Shown here: piece by piece, positions 1 to 10,853 of the stretch
Numbering within the stretch: position 1 is the first letter of the stretch
Layout of the letters: each line of letters begins with the position of its first letter
Assembly (NCBI RefSeq): GCF_029784135.1
Contig: NC_073746.1
Location: 263,461,598-263,525,597, forward strand
Origin: Toxorhynchites rutilus septentrionalis
Lineage: Eukaryota > Arthropoda > Insecta > Diptera > Culicidae
DNA: 64,000 nucleotides
Reading direction: 5' to 3'
The notes under the pieces: model-generated
Database searches by the model: none
What the model was told of the DNA's origin: nothing
Seen by the model: only the letters and a program-made list of their open reading frames with translations
Position numbers and translations under genes: made by a program

Positions 1-753
1 ACTGGGCGAATTTCTACAGCGTTTTTTCCGTGATGCAATTTGATGTGACACACCCTTTACTCCGAACATCTAAATCAAATAACAAATTGAACAAAACTAA
101 CTAAAATCAAACTAAATGGAATATTTACTATAGAATTGATCAACCAGAAACACCAGAAACACGCAAACCAAGAGTCAAATGTCGCGGAATGCTTTGTTTG
201 TTGTTGACATCTGGTCGCTGCAGTGTAGCCAGATTTTTTGAATGTTATTTTTCAAATATTTTTTAAAAGATATTCAGTGAATAAAGTATTTTGGGAACGA
301 TATTATTATGAGCTGGATAATAATTTCAGAAAAAGTAAACATTTAAAAAATTTATATATATTTATACTCCCACGGATATTTTGTAAAATAGTACAGTTCG
401 CAATTCTCAGTAATATTCAGCAAAACATATCAATCGATAACGATTTCGTATATTCTGGGAACCATGAATAGACAAGTTCGATTTTGAATTTTATAAGTGA
501 TGGCCTAAAATTGTATAAACGCTTCAATGAAAAATCGCACAGAAGGTCAACCGAAGTTATAAAATAGATAAAAATATAGATAAAGATAGATACATTCAAA
601 TGTTAAAATGTCATTCAAAATTGACTGCTAGAAATTCATGTAGTCAAATGGCAACGAGGAACGCACTTTATACGATCTATTTCTACCGTATAAAGATTGT
701 ATAAGCGAGTTGTAACTGAGTTATGTGGATACATTTGTTGGCTGGGATATTGC
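1..753. other. Gene-free AT-rich DNA
   Basis: No coding region, RNA gene or recognisable transposon terminus was found here. Short open frames occur on both strands but they are AT-driven and carry no domain I recognise. Confidence 0.5.
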
Positions 754-1392
754 TATACAGCCACTCCATGCCAAACCGATATAGTGGTTCTCAGATATCC
801 ATGAAAAGTGGTAGTTTTGTTCTTTATCGCAAAATATTAGACCTTATTTTTTTATTTTTCGTTAGGGTGACCATTTCCATTTTAGGGTGGTCCGAAAATT
901 CATTTTTCCACTTTTTCCCAGAAATGGTTTTTTCAACAATTCATAACTTTTTAACCACTCAACCGATTTAGATGAACGATATATCAAATTGAAGCTAATG
1001 AATTAGCCTTTTTTATTATTACACGTTGAACCTGCAAAAAAATGGATATTATTTTCGTAATTATTGATCGTAGTAATTTTTTATTGTTCTCATGGTTTAG
1101 GAGGCGCTATATTTACACAACACATCTCGATATTTTAATCATAGGCTAGCTTATTGGCTTCAATTTGGTATGTCGATGATCTTAATCAGTTCAGTTACGA
1201 ATTTTTGAAAAAAAAGTCATTTTTGGGAAAAAAATAGATTTTTCGGAACCACCCTTAAATTGAAATGGGCACCCTAATGAAAAAATAGGAAAAAAAAAAT
1301 CTGGTCTAATGTTTTGTGATAAAGAACAAAATAACCATTTTTCACGAAAATCTGAGAACCACTGTATCGGTTTTTCATGGGATGGCTGTATA
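754..1392. mobile_element. Palindromic MITE, family A, copy 1
   Basis: The element at 758-1388 has long terminal inverted repeats. The left end (CAGCCACTCCATGCCAAACC) and the reverse complement of the right end (CAGCCATCCCATGAAAAACC) align, and the similarity continues inward through a GTGGTTCTCAG block for roughly 150-200 bp on each side. It is flanked by TATA on both sides (754-757 and 1389-1392), read as a 4-bp target duplication. It has no transposase and would be mobilised in trans. Related copies lie at 17087-17965 and 49171-50830. Which transposase class moved it cannot be told from the sequence alone. Confidence 0.75.
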
Positions 1393-2789
1393 TATGTTCA
1401 TGGCCTTCAAACGTATGGAGATGTTTTTTTGAGTCACATTGAATTGATTGGCGATTGTTGTTATATTTGAGTATTATCTTCGTTCAAAAATGCTTGCAGT
1501 TCTCAGTTCTCGAAACTTTACGGATGTTTTCCAAGCGCTTTGCTTCTTACGCCAAACAATTTTTAAACAGTTTTATTTAGCTTGACAAACATATGTTTGT
1601 ATTTGAATGTATGTGTTTGTATGTTTGTATGTCCGTAGGGTTGTCCAACGTTAACAGAAATTTTATCCCTTCCCTGTTGACCGATTGATCTGAAATTCGA
1701 AACCCACCTTTATCTCTGCTTTCATTATAAAACTGCGTATTCCATGTTCTCAAAAATCCAAGATGGCGGCCGCTACAAAATGGTGTAGATCGTATTTTTT
1801 CAAAACTTTTTCAATATGAGTATGTATCAAATGAAAGAGCTTAACTAGTATAACGCCGTTATTTAACAGATATGCAAATTCAAAATCGCCAAAAAATTGT
1901 CTATTATGTATTTTTCTACAACCCCCTCAATATCGGTTTCAAATGAAGGGATTTGACTAATAGAATATAGTAAAGGAAGGCGGGGGAAGACGTCCATCCA
2001 GGATAAGATTGGCACTCTCTAGATTATTGAAAAAATCAACCATTGAACAATTATAATACATTTTTTTAGTGTATTGCATCACCCTCAATTATGTATACCC
2101 AATTTAGTGTGTGTATAGATGATATGTCATGATAAACAATGGCGACGAACACCGTTTTATTATTTTGCTCAGATCACTCAGATGTCTGGAACTGACAGTT
2201 ACAAAATAAGGAAAAAATGCCCTTGGTATGTTTTCCGATGTTTTACGATATGTGACTACTTTCTGGTCGATTTTCTGACTATACAACAAACTTGAGGCGC
2301 GGGGAGCGACGCTTATATTGTACAAATGCTCTTGATACAGCCTGAATGGAAAGCATAGCAAGCATAGTTAGGGGCTTAGAGATGCTTGCTCTAAATGAAG
2401 AGCAAGTGAGAGAGTGTGAAAGATAGAGTGAGAGATAGAGAGAGCTTCAAACTTTTGCAATTCACTCTTTTCCAGCCTGGTAAAAAACCAATTTAGAAAA
2501 CTTATCCTAAACTCACGGACATAAAATACCTTCACTGTCGACTCCGACTGGTTGCTAGTTGGATGACTGCCGAATTGTAATTGCATTTCACCTGAACATT
2601 TGAATATTGAGGAGCTCACTGGCACGCACGCTTGAAAGAGTGTAATGACAGTCCATTTCACCTTTTAGGAGGAATAATTAAAACAACTTCAAATTAGAAT
2701 ACTCTAAAAAGAGTTATAAATTTGTTAATGACATTACAGTTAATTATTTGGATCATTTGGTGCAGAGAAGAAACTATACCATAATAGTC
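1393..2789. other. Gene-free region with a repeat fragment and AG-rich microsatellite
   Basis: From about 1570 to 1980 there is a TGTTTGTATG-type simple repeat followed by text such as CAAGATGGCGGCCGCTACAAA. It reads like an old interspersed repeat, but no termini were found. A short AGAG-rich microsatellite lies near 2400-2445. The two minus-strand open frames between 2104 and 2661 carry no recognisable domain and are probably chance. Confidence 0.4.
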
Positions 2790-2879
2790 AAAAACCTAAT
2801 TTGGGAGTTCGTGATTTTAAAGAAAACGTTTTATTTATCATCTAAATTGATGTTATCGCCTTCAAAATAGGCCCCTTTC

Positions 2880-3487
2880 TGAAGCAATACACTTAGTTGA
2901 CCAAACAATCCAGTCATCGAAACTCATTTTATAGCTATCTGAATTCGATTTTTTCGGTTTCGACTCATTTTCAGCGGTCTATGATGATGATTGTTGATTC
3001 GTTTTCATGTCATACTCGTACACCCATGTCTTGTCGCAAGTAATTATGCGTTAGATGAACGTGGAATCAGAATTTGTTCATTCAGGCATGACTTCAGCCA
3101 CTTGATTGCGATCAAATTTTTGAAGAAAATTTGTACTAGTCGTGCTTTTTTGTACTAGTCGTGCTGTTATTTTCCGCATGCACGAATCATCAACCAAAAT
3201 ATGACGAACAGTCTCGTGAGAGATGTTTAATTCACGGGCTATTTAGCTCTCTCAAATTTAAATGATGATTTCCGAGAACCAGTCCCTTTATTTTGTCGAA
3301 GTTTTTGTTAGTTGAAGAGATGGTTGACCTTGACATGGAAAATCGTTCATCTCTTCTCGGTCGTCTTTGAATGCTTTATACCATTCACACACCCGTGTTT
3401 CCGAAATGGTTGAATCACCAAATGTATTCTTAAATTTTTTCAACGTTTCGGAACAAGAAATTTTGATTGTAACACCAAATTTCACAT
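2880..3487 (-). pseudogene. Mariner transposase relic (N-terminal HTH and fragments)
   Basis: The open N-terminal part (3288-3485) contains the motif RVCEWYKAFKDDREEMNDFP, typical of the first helix-turn-helix region of mariner transposases. Farther 3' on the same strand, in broken frames, are TCDKTWVYEYD (the segment around the first catalytic aspartate, usually TGDETWVYGYD) near 3000-3060 and WSTKCIASE near 2880-2920, which resembles the C-terminal end of mariner proteins. The middle, including the other two catalytic aspartates, is deleted, and stops interrupt the rest. It cannot encode an active enzyme. Recognition rests on motifs by eye. Confidence 0.65.
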
Positions 3488-3494
3488 AATATCT

Positions 3495-4025
3495 TTGACC
3501 AAAAGAGCAAAGCGGATTCCCCCAGACATCTTTGTTTTGAAATCCATCTTAGAAGAACACATTTCGGTGGGAACAATAATACCGCCGACTTGCATGTATT
3601 GGCAAAGCGGATTCCTCAGGCACATTGATTATGAAATCCGTATTAGAGAAACACATTTTGGTGTGCACAAATCCACCCCCAACTTGCATGTATATTTGTA
3701 AAGCGGATTCCTACAGGTACATTGATTTTGAAGTATGCGTTGGGGAAACCGTGAATCGTGCCAATCAAAACTTGGCAGTTAGGGCGTTTAGATAACGTTT
3801 GACATTTTACAGTTATTCAATTGTTTATCTCATGGAAAATAACATTTTATCAATTGTGATAGACGCGTAGAAATATTTCCTATCAATTGATGCAAACATC
3901 ATTCCGATCTATTAAGAAATGTTCGAGTTATAACCATTCGGAATCATTCATTTTTAACTGCATGTTCTGTCTTTAGGTTTTCTTTTCACCTCCATATACT
4001 CCGGTTAGACGTAGTCCCACGTCCA
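3495..4025. repeat. Interspersed repeat, family E fragment with 95-bp tandem units
   Basis: This segment carries about three tandem units of ~95 bp, each with GCAAAGCGGATTCC and ACTTGCATGTAT (unit marks at 3507, 3602 and about 3698). It ends in TTAGACGTAGTCCCACGTCC. The whole segment aligns with 43290-43823, where the same units and end are found. It sits inside a mariner relic, so it arrived later. No coding capacity. Confidence 0.6.
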
Positions 4026-4160
4026 AAAAAATTACTTGTTCTTAATGGCGCTGTAAACAAACTAAATGACAGATAGCGCTCAAAATTGGCATTGGAACAG
4101 TAGTATCAACTTTTAAAAAAATTTAAAAAATGTTCAGCGGGAGGCTAGCAAATATCAGTA

Positions 4161-6261
4161 ACACGCTTCGTGATCAGTCAAAAGAAGGCGATGTTCACAG
4201 TTTCCGTGAATTACGATGCTATACCAAACCATCGACGAAATAGTTAACTAATTATTAAATGTTTATATGAAGCAATTCGTCAAAAACTATTACCCTGCCT
4301 CCTCTGTACACAGATTCAACCCAACGACACAACACCCACAATTCGCTTTAATCAGTATAACCGAATAATTATTTCATGCATTGTTGTGTGTCATCTGATC
4401 AAGTTTCACAATTTATAAAATTGCACGGCTTTTCATTCAAAAACGCCATCATTATGACCACCAACCACCAGCCCAATTCTGGAGTTTGAAAGCGTAGATA
4501 TCCGAAAGCTGTGTCAGATCATTCGCAAACAATATGTGAAAAGATTTCCCTGTCAACAACATTATCAAATAACCATGAAAAAACAGCACACGCTTGATTT
4601 TTGCTGACCATATGTATAATATGGACACATACTTATTTGTGGTTCGCGGGGAATATGACAACGGTCATGGGTTGCAGCAGTTTGTGACATCGTTGACAAT
4701 TTCCGTGGTGCATCCTTTCGTTGGGTTGTTTCCTGTGGCCACAATTGACAGCGCAGTTTTCATCATTTCATGTGTGCATGTTGTTGCGGTAAATCGGACT
4801 CGTATTCTCCCTTCAAAAGGTGGAACATAGACAAAAATGTGGAATGTGGAAGAGATTACCGTATGTGTTATTTTCAGTGCATCATCGATTGAATGTGCCA
4901 TTCCTTGAATTTCGATTCAATAATCTTCTCTAGAAAATTAAAAGAGTTTCCATATTTTAGTATTTTTGCATAATCGCTTTCATCGATTTTATCATTAGAT
5001 GAAGCTTCCATCCATCCGTTTCACCCGTCAACAGATTGCACCCAGAAAACCTAATTCCAGTCCCATGGTCGACAATTGGATTAACATCAAATAGTGTTGT
5101 AACTGTTTAGATAAACGTCTGCATGAGGATGACGGGGCCGCACGTGCCTGTTGTTTCAGCTTAACTCCTTAGCATCGGACTGTTTTCAAACGTCAAACAG
5201 ATTTTCATTTATGATTGATTTAATCCTATTAGACAATTTTATTGCCAATCAAGGTTCAGTTTTACTCCACAGAACATTCCTTCGACACCCCGAACAGCCT
5301 TTGTTATGTTATCTTTCTGTTACACATTCCATTGTCTATATTTGAACACTCAATTTTCGAATGACCATTAATCGCTTCGCCAGACTCGAATGACAAGCTG
5401 CTCAAGCCGTTTGGGCAGCTGATCGACATGAAATGAGGCGACCAAAAAGGTGGAAGAAATTTATTAATCACAAAGTGTGCACCCATTGATTTATCGAGCA
5501 AAGATGTGAGTATTTCATTCACTGATCGTAATTTATGGGCACAGATTATGATCATGTCTTTTTTCCACTCGTGTATATGCTTCTCTCTCTCTCTTTCATT
5601 CTATCTCATTCGCTCGCTCGTCTCGTGCTAGTACATACAATAATGATGGCGCTAGCTTTTACGATATTTTTTACGTGTAGCGTATGAAACGTACGTACAT
5701 TTCGCCCCCTATAAGCTACCGTGACTGTTTTATTAACCGTATTAAGGCGTTTTTTATGTTCGATTGGTCGGACTGTTTGTGTTCCGCTGGAATCGTACGT
5801 GCTTTCGGCGATTACTGGAGCTTATTTTTGCACCACACCTAGCCGGGATTTTGTCACTCTCGCATCCGAATGTTGATTGATTTTTACTATTCTCTGGATG
5901 TTGATGGGGCACCAACTGGCGATCGTAGCAGCTTTGTTGTTCAGTTCAACCAAAACATATCGTGTACTGTTATGAGCAATGAATTGGTAAATTGCTGTTT
6001 ACACATCATCTTTTTTTAGGAATATGTGCTCCGAACCCAGTTTGGGAATCTATGCAAAAAAAAATACTGAGCTATTAGAAATCAATAGTTTTTTTCAATG
6101 CTTGTTGTTCAGTGCTTTCGTACAGAACAACTAGTGACACATATTGATTATTTTTTACACGAATGGTTATAATTTTCCCTTGAGATAATGCGATTTTACG
6201 CAGGTAGTCCATTTTATTTTGTCGGGCTGAATGGTAAACGATCAGAATGTAATACATACTC
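4161..6261. other. Gene-free region
   Basis: No convincing gene. A short (CT)n microsatellite lies near 5580-5597. The paired open frames on opposite strands at 4594-4901 have no recognised domain and no visible splice context. Confidence 0.4.
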
Positions 6262-7085
6262 GATAATATGTGAATCGATTATATACAATTCTGAACTCGA
6301 TTATATACAATTTGGATTTTTGTTGTAGTACAAATATGACTTATTTCAAGAAAAAATGTAACCTTTCAACGTTAAGGTGAAATTTGAGAAGCTATTATAA
6401 GTACGGTGGGGTAAAAATGGCATTTCTTGATGATTTTGCTTGAATTTTCACCAGGAATTATTTATATCGATATTGCAGCGAAATTAAGAAAGATAGAAGT
6501 TGAGCGTCAAAGAATAAACTGTAGAGTGGTTTAAGAGCTTTAGTAACCAATCAAGTTTAATATGACTTTTTGGGATAAAATTAATAATTACACATTAAAA
6601 ATTGCTAACTTTTAAATTTTTCACTTTCAAAATGTTATTTAAATACACTAATTTAGATGTTCCACTACTATATCCCGTACTAAATTTACTCATCTTTCAA
6701 ATGAAACCAACCAAATTAGCTAACGTAGCGTTCTTTTTAGTGAAGAGCCAGTTTGAGGCAACAGAGTACGAAACAAAAAAAAATAATTCTGTCATTGTTG
6801 GGATTCGAACATATGCGTAGAAGGATTTTTTCCATCAAATAGATCATATCACCTCCTGAGAGATTCTGGAGAAAAATATTTTTTTCATGTGAGAAAGGTG
6901 TTTTCTGACTCTAAGGGTCAAAGGTCAAAAATAAAATTCTCTTTTTTTTCAATAAATGAAAAATATATGCATAAAAACCGATTAAAAAAATATATATTTT
7001 TTGACTCGATTAGTTACAGGATTCGATTATATACAGTGAAAAGAGAGCGGAGACTGTATATAATCGAGTCCGCGCTGTACACTCG
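6262..7085. mobile_element. Non-autonomous element, family D, copy 1
   Basis: The ends carry repeated copies of the 12-mer TCGATTATATAC: two at the left end (about 6276 and 6298), one near 7023, and the inverted form near 7058. The body aligns, in reverse complement, with 35640-36370 and with 30366-30745, sharing blocks such as GTGGGGTAAAAAT and AATTCCTGGTGAAA in one or other orientation. Subterminal repeated motifs of this kind are often transposase binding sites, which is inference here. No transposase frame is present. Confidence 0.55.
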
Positions 7086-7129
7086 AAAATTCTTTTTAAG
7101 GAAAATGTCAATACAGGCGAACTCGAATT

Positions 7130-8640
7130 CTCTTATTTATTTATTTAATACATCAACAGGTTGACATAGAACCCTAATGAAACAGTCTACTCTAATTTAA
7201 TTTAATCTAATTGGGATTGACGTTGCTTAAGACGAGTTTTTATCGTATATCTGGATAAATGGAAGTCTATGGGGTTCAAACTGACGGTTAAATATTCGAG
7301 CCATGCTAGCAACGGGCTCATGATAGGCGTAATTAGTGCGTGCAACTGGTAGTCGGAGAAAGGCGTGATTTCGCAAATTTCTCCTTCTAACGTTGAAGTT
7401 AACATAACTCAGCAGTTTAGAACAATCGATGTTGGCTTGGATGAGATCGTATACGAACATAGCTCTAGCCGTATCCCGTCGTTCGCAAAGTCGATCCAAT
7501 CCCAGAAGCTTACATCGATCTTCATACGTTGGGAGGTTTTGAGGGTCATTCCAAGGAAGACGACGTAATGCATAGCGGACAAATTTACGTTGGACGGATT
7601 CAACTCTCAATATGCTGTTCTGGTAATATGGAGCCCACACAACCGAAGAATACTCCAGAATCGAGCGAACAAGAGCACAGTATAGCACTTTAAGGCAATG
7701 TATGTCGATGAAGTATTTGGTTGTGCGAAATAGGAATCCAAGAGCTTTAGAAGCTTTTGAACCTGTGTATGCTATATGTTCGCTGAAGGTGGGCTTAGAG
7801 GATACCTAAGTCTTTTATGCTTGTGACTCTATTGAGTGTCGATCCGAAAAGCTCGTAATTGAAGTATGTCGTAATGTGTTTGCGAGAAAAAGAGATGACT
7901 GAGCATTTTGATGGGTTCAGAGACATATAAATTGCTTCACACCAGCTGGCAAAAATTCCTAATTGCCGTTGAAGAAATGTTGTATCACTATGCTTTTTTA
8001 CACACACGAAGAGTTTGAAGTCGTCGGCATATGAGAGCTTCATACATTCAAGTATTGAATTAACATCGTTCAGATACAACACGAATATCAAGGGTCCAAG
8101 ATGACTTCCTTGTGGAACACCTGATGTGACGTCGAAAGGAGATGATATAAAATCACCGATCTTCACGCTCATCCTTCGACCAGTCAGATACGATTTCAGC
8201 CAAAGTAGTAGTGGTCCATTGAAGCCGATGCGATGCAGTTTAGCAATTGCAATTTGATAATTGATCCTGTCAAAAGCAGCCGAGAAGTCCGTGTAGATAG
8301 CGTCGACTTGGTATCTGAATTCCAGCGCCTTTGAAATGAAGGATGAATAAAGCAGCAAATTCGTAGATGTGGAACGTTTCGGTACGAATCCATGTTGCTC
8401 TTCAGCTATGTAGTTTTTACAGGTGTAGTGCATGAAGTCGAGCACAATTAACTCAAACAGCTTGGACATAGCACATAAACAAGCAATTCCGCGATAATTT
8501 TTGACATTTCTTTTACAGCCTTTTTTATATACAGGGAAGACAAATGATTGTTTCCATGCTTTGGGGAAATTTCCGGATTGAATTATTTTCGTTATTATTG
8601 ATTGTATTTGTTTTTTATGGCACATACCACATCCAAAACT
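7130..8640 (-). mobile_element. 5'-truncated non-LTR retrotransposon (LINE)
   Basis: A minus-strand LINE fragment carrying the reverse transcriptase palm to the C-terminus, ending in a (TAAA)-like tail (TTTATTTATTTAATACA on the plus strand near 7136-7153). The 5' half of the element, including endonuclease and any ORF1, is missing. The motif set fits the Jockey/CR1-like group of insect LINEs, but the clade cannot be fixed without a tree. Confidence 0.8.
7227..8625 (-). pseudogene. LINE reverse transcriptase, frameshifted
   Basis: Reverse transcriptase would copy the element RNA at the chromosomal nick. The first open segment (7795-8625, 276 codons) has the palm motifs in order: YRGIACLCAMSKLFE (~44-58), HGFVPKRSTSTNL (~78-90), motif A YTDFSAAFD with D113, motif B SGVPQGSHLGPL (~168-179), and YADD at ~199-202, the catalytic pair. 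Near 7795-7800 the frame ends at a TAA. Continuing in another frame gives SKPTFSEHIAYTGSKASKAL, joined to a second open segment (7227-7688) with VQRKFVRYALRRLPWND. A small deletion therefore broke one coding sequence. The 5' truncation removes the endonuclease. Non-functional, but relatively young because both halves remain readable. Confidence 0.85.
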
Positions 8641-8741
8641 CAGAGAAGCGTTTTTTCATATTTCAGTTATGATTTTTCAAAAATTCATTTTTGGAAAAAG
8701 AGGAAAAATTGATTTGTAGAACCATCGGTTAAATTTCAGTT

Positions 8742-9025
8742 GATTCTTTGGTATATGTCTCATTTTAACATCATTTACAGGTTTCGAAACAGCCTATAAT
8801 TTATAATATTGAAAATTTGCAAAAAAGTAACAGTCAAAACCAATGATAAAATGTTTACGTTGACAAATTCCGTAAAAAACAAGCATCGCTCATTTTTCAG
8901 TTTTTGTAGTTGTTTCAACTATTTCGTTTGCTGTTTTTTTGTAAAGTGCTAGAAAAGGTTAGAATCTACTATAAATGGATGAAAAAAAATATTTTATGCA
9001 GAAACCTTCATTAAAATTAATATTG
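8742..9025 (+). repeat. Local duplication, left copy (empty-site reference)
   Basis: This stretch aligns with the right copy at 9109-10972 once two insertions are removed. Shared blocks include ATCATTTACAGGT, CCTATAATTTATAATATTGAA, AGTCAAAACCAATGATAAAATGTTT and AGAATCTACTA followed by ATGGATGAA. It lacks both the SINE and the DD37E transposon, so it serves as the pre-insertion reference. No function is evident for the duplicated DNA. Confidence 0.75.
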
Positions 9026-9154
9026 AAGTAGTGCTCGGAGTATGAATCAAGTTTCTACGCATGATTGAACTTTAATATTATAAATAAATTAATAATGAAA
9101 ATCCTAACATTCTTTGGATTCTAGGCTTCATTTTAATATCATTTACAGGTATCG

Positions 9155-9428
9155 TGCTCCCGTGGCCGAGTGGTTAGCGTCACAACTAACATGCCGGGTG
9201 TTCGGGTTCGATTCCCGTTCTGGTCGGGGGAATTATTCGTCAAAGAAATTGCCTCCTACTTCTACTGTGGTCACGCGTATTCTAGAGCTTGCAACTCAGA
9301 ATGCATTCAATTGTGTTATTTGTCATCTCAACTAAGTACTAATAAAAATGACGCAAGTAATACTACGTTGAGACGGCGAAGTTCCTCTAGGAACGTTAGT
9401 GCCATTGAAGAAGAAGAAGAAAAAGAAG
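9155..9428 (+). mobile_element. tRNA-related SINE (family 1), full length
   Basis: The head is tRNA-like, with an A-box-like TGGCCGAGTGGTTAGCG and a B-box GGTTCGATTCC, which are internal RNA polymerase III promoter elements. A unique body follows, then a GAA-rich tail (9411-9428). It is bounded by an exact 8-bp target duplication AGGTATCG at 9147-9154 and 9429-9436. The family resembles the tRNA-related SINEs described from Aedes (Feilai type); the family name is from memory and unchecked. It codes for no protein and depends on LINE machinery in trans. Relatives lie at 23334-23492 and 60090-60368. Confidence 0.9.
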
Positions 9429-9554
9429 AGGTATCGAAACACCCTATAATTTATAATATTGAACATTTGCATAAAAGCGACAGTCAAAACCAATGATAAA
9501 ATGTTTGCTTTAGTAAATTCCGTTAAAAAACAAGCATCGTGATTTTTTCAGTTA

Positions 9555-10853
9555 ACGGGTGTTAAATAAAAAATGAGAATTTTTTCAATCACATATAAAA
9601 AAAAATTTTTTTTCATCGATTTCAGTATTTTTTATTAATAACATAATGTATTTTCTTCAAAAAAATGTCAGTGAATGTTTGAGTAAGGGCCGTGGTCTGC
9701 TGTTCGACGCAACTTTGTCGCGATGCTCTCACAAGAACGTTGTACGGTTCTACGAAACGCATTTCCAGCAAGGAAAAAAGTTCACGGTGGCACATTTAAA
9801 GGAAGAAAATGTACCTGTCAGTACGGTATATCGTATCCTGAGTTCCCCGAACGTAGAGCGGAAGGTCGGAAGTGGTCGTCCGGTGACGATAATGACGAAG
9901 CAGAGGAAGACATCGTTAAAGAAGCTGCTTGACAACAAGGACGCAACCAGCCTGCGTGACGCCGGTCGGAAATATGGCTGCTCCCACGTATTGATCCATC
10001 GAACCCTCAAGATGGAAGGAATCGTCTGCAGGAAGAAGACGAGGTCGCCGGAGTACACGGAGGTGCAGATTGAGACGGTGAAACCACAGTGTCGGTGGAT
10101 GACCAAAAAATACCGCGGGACGTCTTTCGTTCTGGACGACGAAAGCTATTTTCCGCTGTCCAAAACGCATATTCCAGGAAATGATAATTACTACTCCAGC
10201 GACAAGTCATCCACACCGCCTGAAGTGAAATACAAGTTCAAGCACAAGTTTGAAAAAAAGGTTATGTTGCACATCGCCATTTCCGACCGGGGCATTTCAA
10301 AGCCTTGGTTTAAGCCGAGCGGTCTGGCAATTAACCAACAAATCTATCGAGAAGAGTGCCTCGATAAAATCCTGCTGCCGTTCCTGAACAAGCATCACGC
10401 AGATGGGAAGTATGTCTTCTGGCCGGACAAGGCGTCTTCCCATTACGCCAAGAAGACGCTTGCGTATCTTGAGGAGAAGAAGATACCGTTCGTGCCGAAA
10501 GATCGTAACCCAACAAACTTGCCCCAGTACCGCCCAATAGAGAATTTCTTTGGCTCACTCAGTGCCCTAGTGTTTAAAAACAATTGGAGTGCCAAGGACA
10601 CGAAGCAACTGACTACAAGAATCCGGAATTGTATCCGGAAAATGGACGTAAGTGCCGTACAACGTTCTTGTGAGAGCATCGCGACAAAGTTGCGTCAAAC
10701 AGCAGACCACGGCCCTTACTCAAACATTCACTGACATTTTTTTGAAGAAAATACATTATGTTATTAATAAAAAATACTGAAATCGATTAAAAAAAATTTA
10801 AAAAAAAATTATATGTGATTGAAAAAATTCTCATTTTTTTATTTAACACCCGT
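9555..10853 (+). mobile_element. ITmD37E (DD37E) Tc1/mariner-superfamily transposon, rearranged copy 1
   Basis: The element is 1299 bp and bounded by TA at 9553-9554 and 10854-10855, the expected target duplication of this superfamily. Both ends start ACGGGTGTTAAATAAAAAAT. In this copy the inverted repeats are about 195 bp long (9555-9747 and 10655-10853) and nearly identical, whereas copy 2 at 53339-54475 has short ones. The left ~193 bp is an inverted copy of the right end and replaces the original leader and start codon. It is inserted in a duplicated host segment whose other copy is empty. Confidence 0.92.
9646..10734 (+). CDS. DD37E transposase with replaced N-terminus
   Basis: This family's enzyme binds the element ends and catalyses cut-and-paste transposition in the nucleus. 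The 362-codon frame is open. Helix-turn-helix-like DNA-binding segments span roughly residues 40-130 (EENVPVSTVYRIL, then GRKYGCSHVLIHRTL), and a GSGRPV linker lies near 75-80. The catalytic residues are visible: D165 in FVLDDESYF, D261 in FWPDKASSHY and E299 in QYRPIENFFG, with exactly 37 residues between the last two, which defines DD37E. Residues 1 to about 31 come from the inverted 3' end. In copy 2 the protein starts MASKQHVLRERIVRFYETHF, so about 13 native residues were lost and about 31 foreign ones gained. The start at 9646 is the first in-frame ATG of this rearranged frame. Whether it is transcribed or active is unknown, because the ancestral leader was also lost. Confidence 0.85.
   Translation: MYFLQKNVSECLSKGRGLLFDATLSRCSHKNVVRFYETHFQQGKKFTVAHLKEENVPVSTVYRILSSPNVERKVGSGRPVTIMTKQRKTSLKKLLDNKDATSLRDAGRKYGCSHVLIHRTLKMEGIVCRKKTRSPEYTEVQIETVKPQCRWMTKKYRGTSFVLDDESYFPLSKTHIPGNDNYYSSDKSSTPPEVKYKFKHKFEKKVMLHIAISDRGISKPWFKPSGLAINQQIYREECLDKILLPFLNKHHADGKYVFWPDKASSHYAKKTLAYLEEKKIPFVPKDRNPTNLPQYRPIENFFGSLSALVFKNNWSAKDTKQLTTRIRNCIRKMDVSAVQRSCESIATKLRQTADHGPYSNIH

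Larger units (their letters stand above)
2795..4160 (-). mobile_element. Decayed mariner element, copy 1, split by another repeat
   Basis: A minus-strand mariner remnant runs from a terminus near 2800 (GGGAGTTCGTGATTTTAAA) to about 4160. The sequence at 4030-4155 matches the region beyond the transposase N-terminus in the second copy (28340-28485). Between these parts, 3490-4025 belongs to a different repeat (family E), so this mariner was interrupted after it inserted. The terminus near 2800 matches the terminus of copy 2 at about 28487-28508, read as GGGAGTTTGTAATTTTCAAA on the minus strand. Confidence 0.6.

Noticed and set aside
3495..3720. CRISPR-like direct repeats
   Set aside because: The units are contiguous 95-bp tandem repeats in a eukaryotic interspersed element, with no spacers and no cas genes.
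9149..9230. A tRNA gene at the head of the SINE
   Set aside because: The A- and B-boxes are tRNA-like, but the acceptor stem does not close and a conserved SINE body with target duplications follows.
9114..9496. Two overlapping open frames of 73 and 108 codons
   Set aside because: They translate the tRNA-like SINE and its GAA-rich tail; SINEs do not encode protein.
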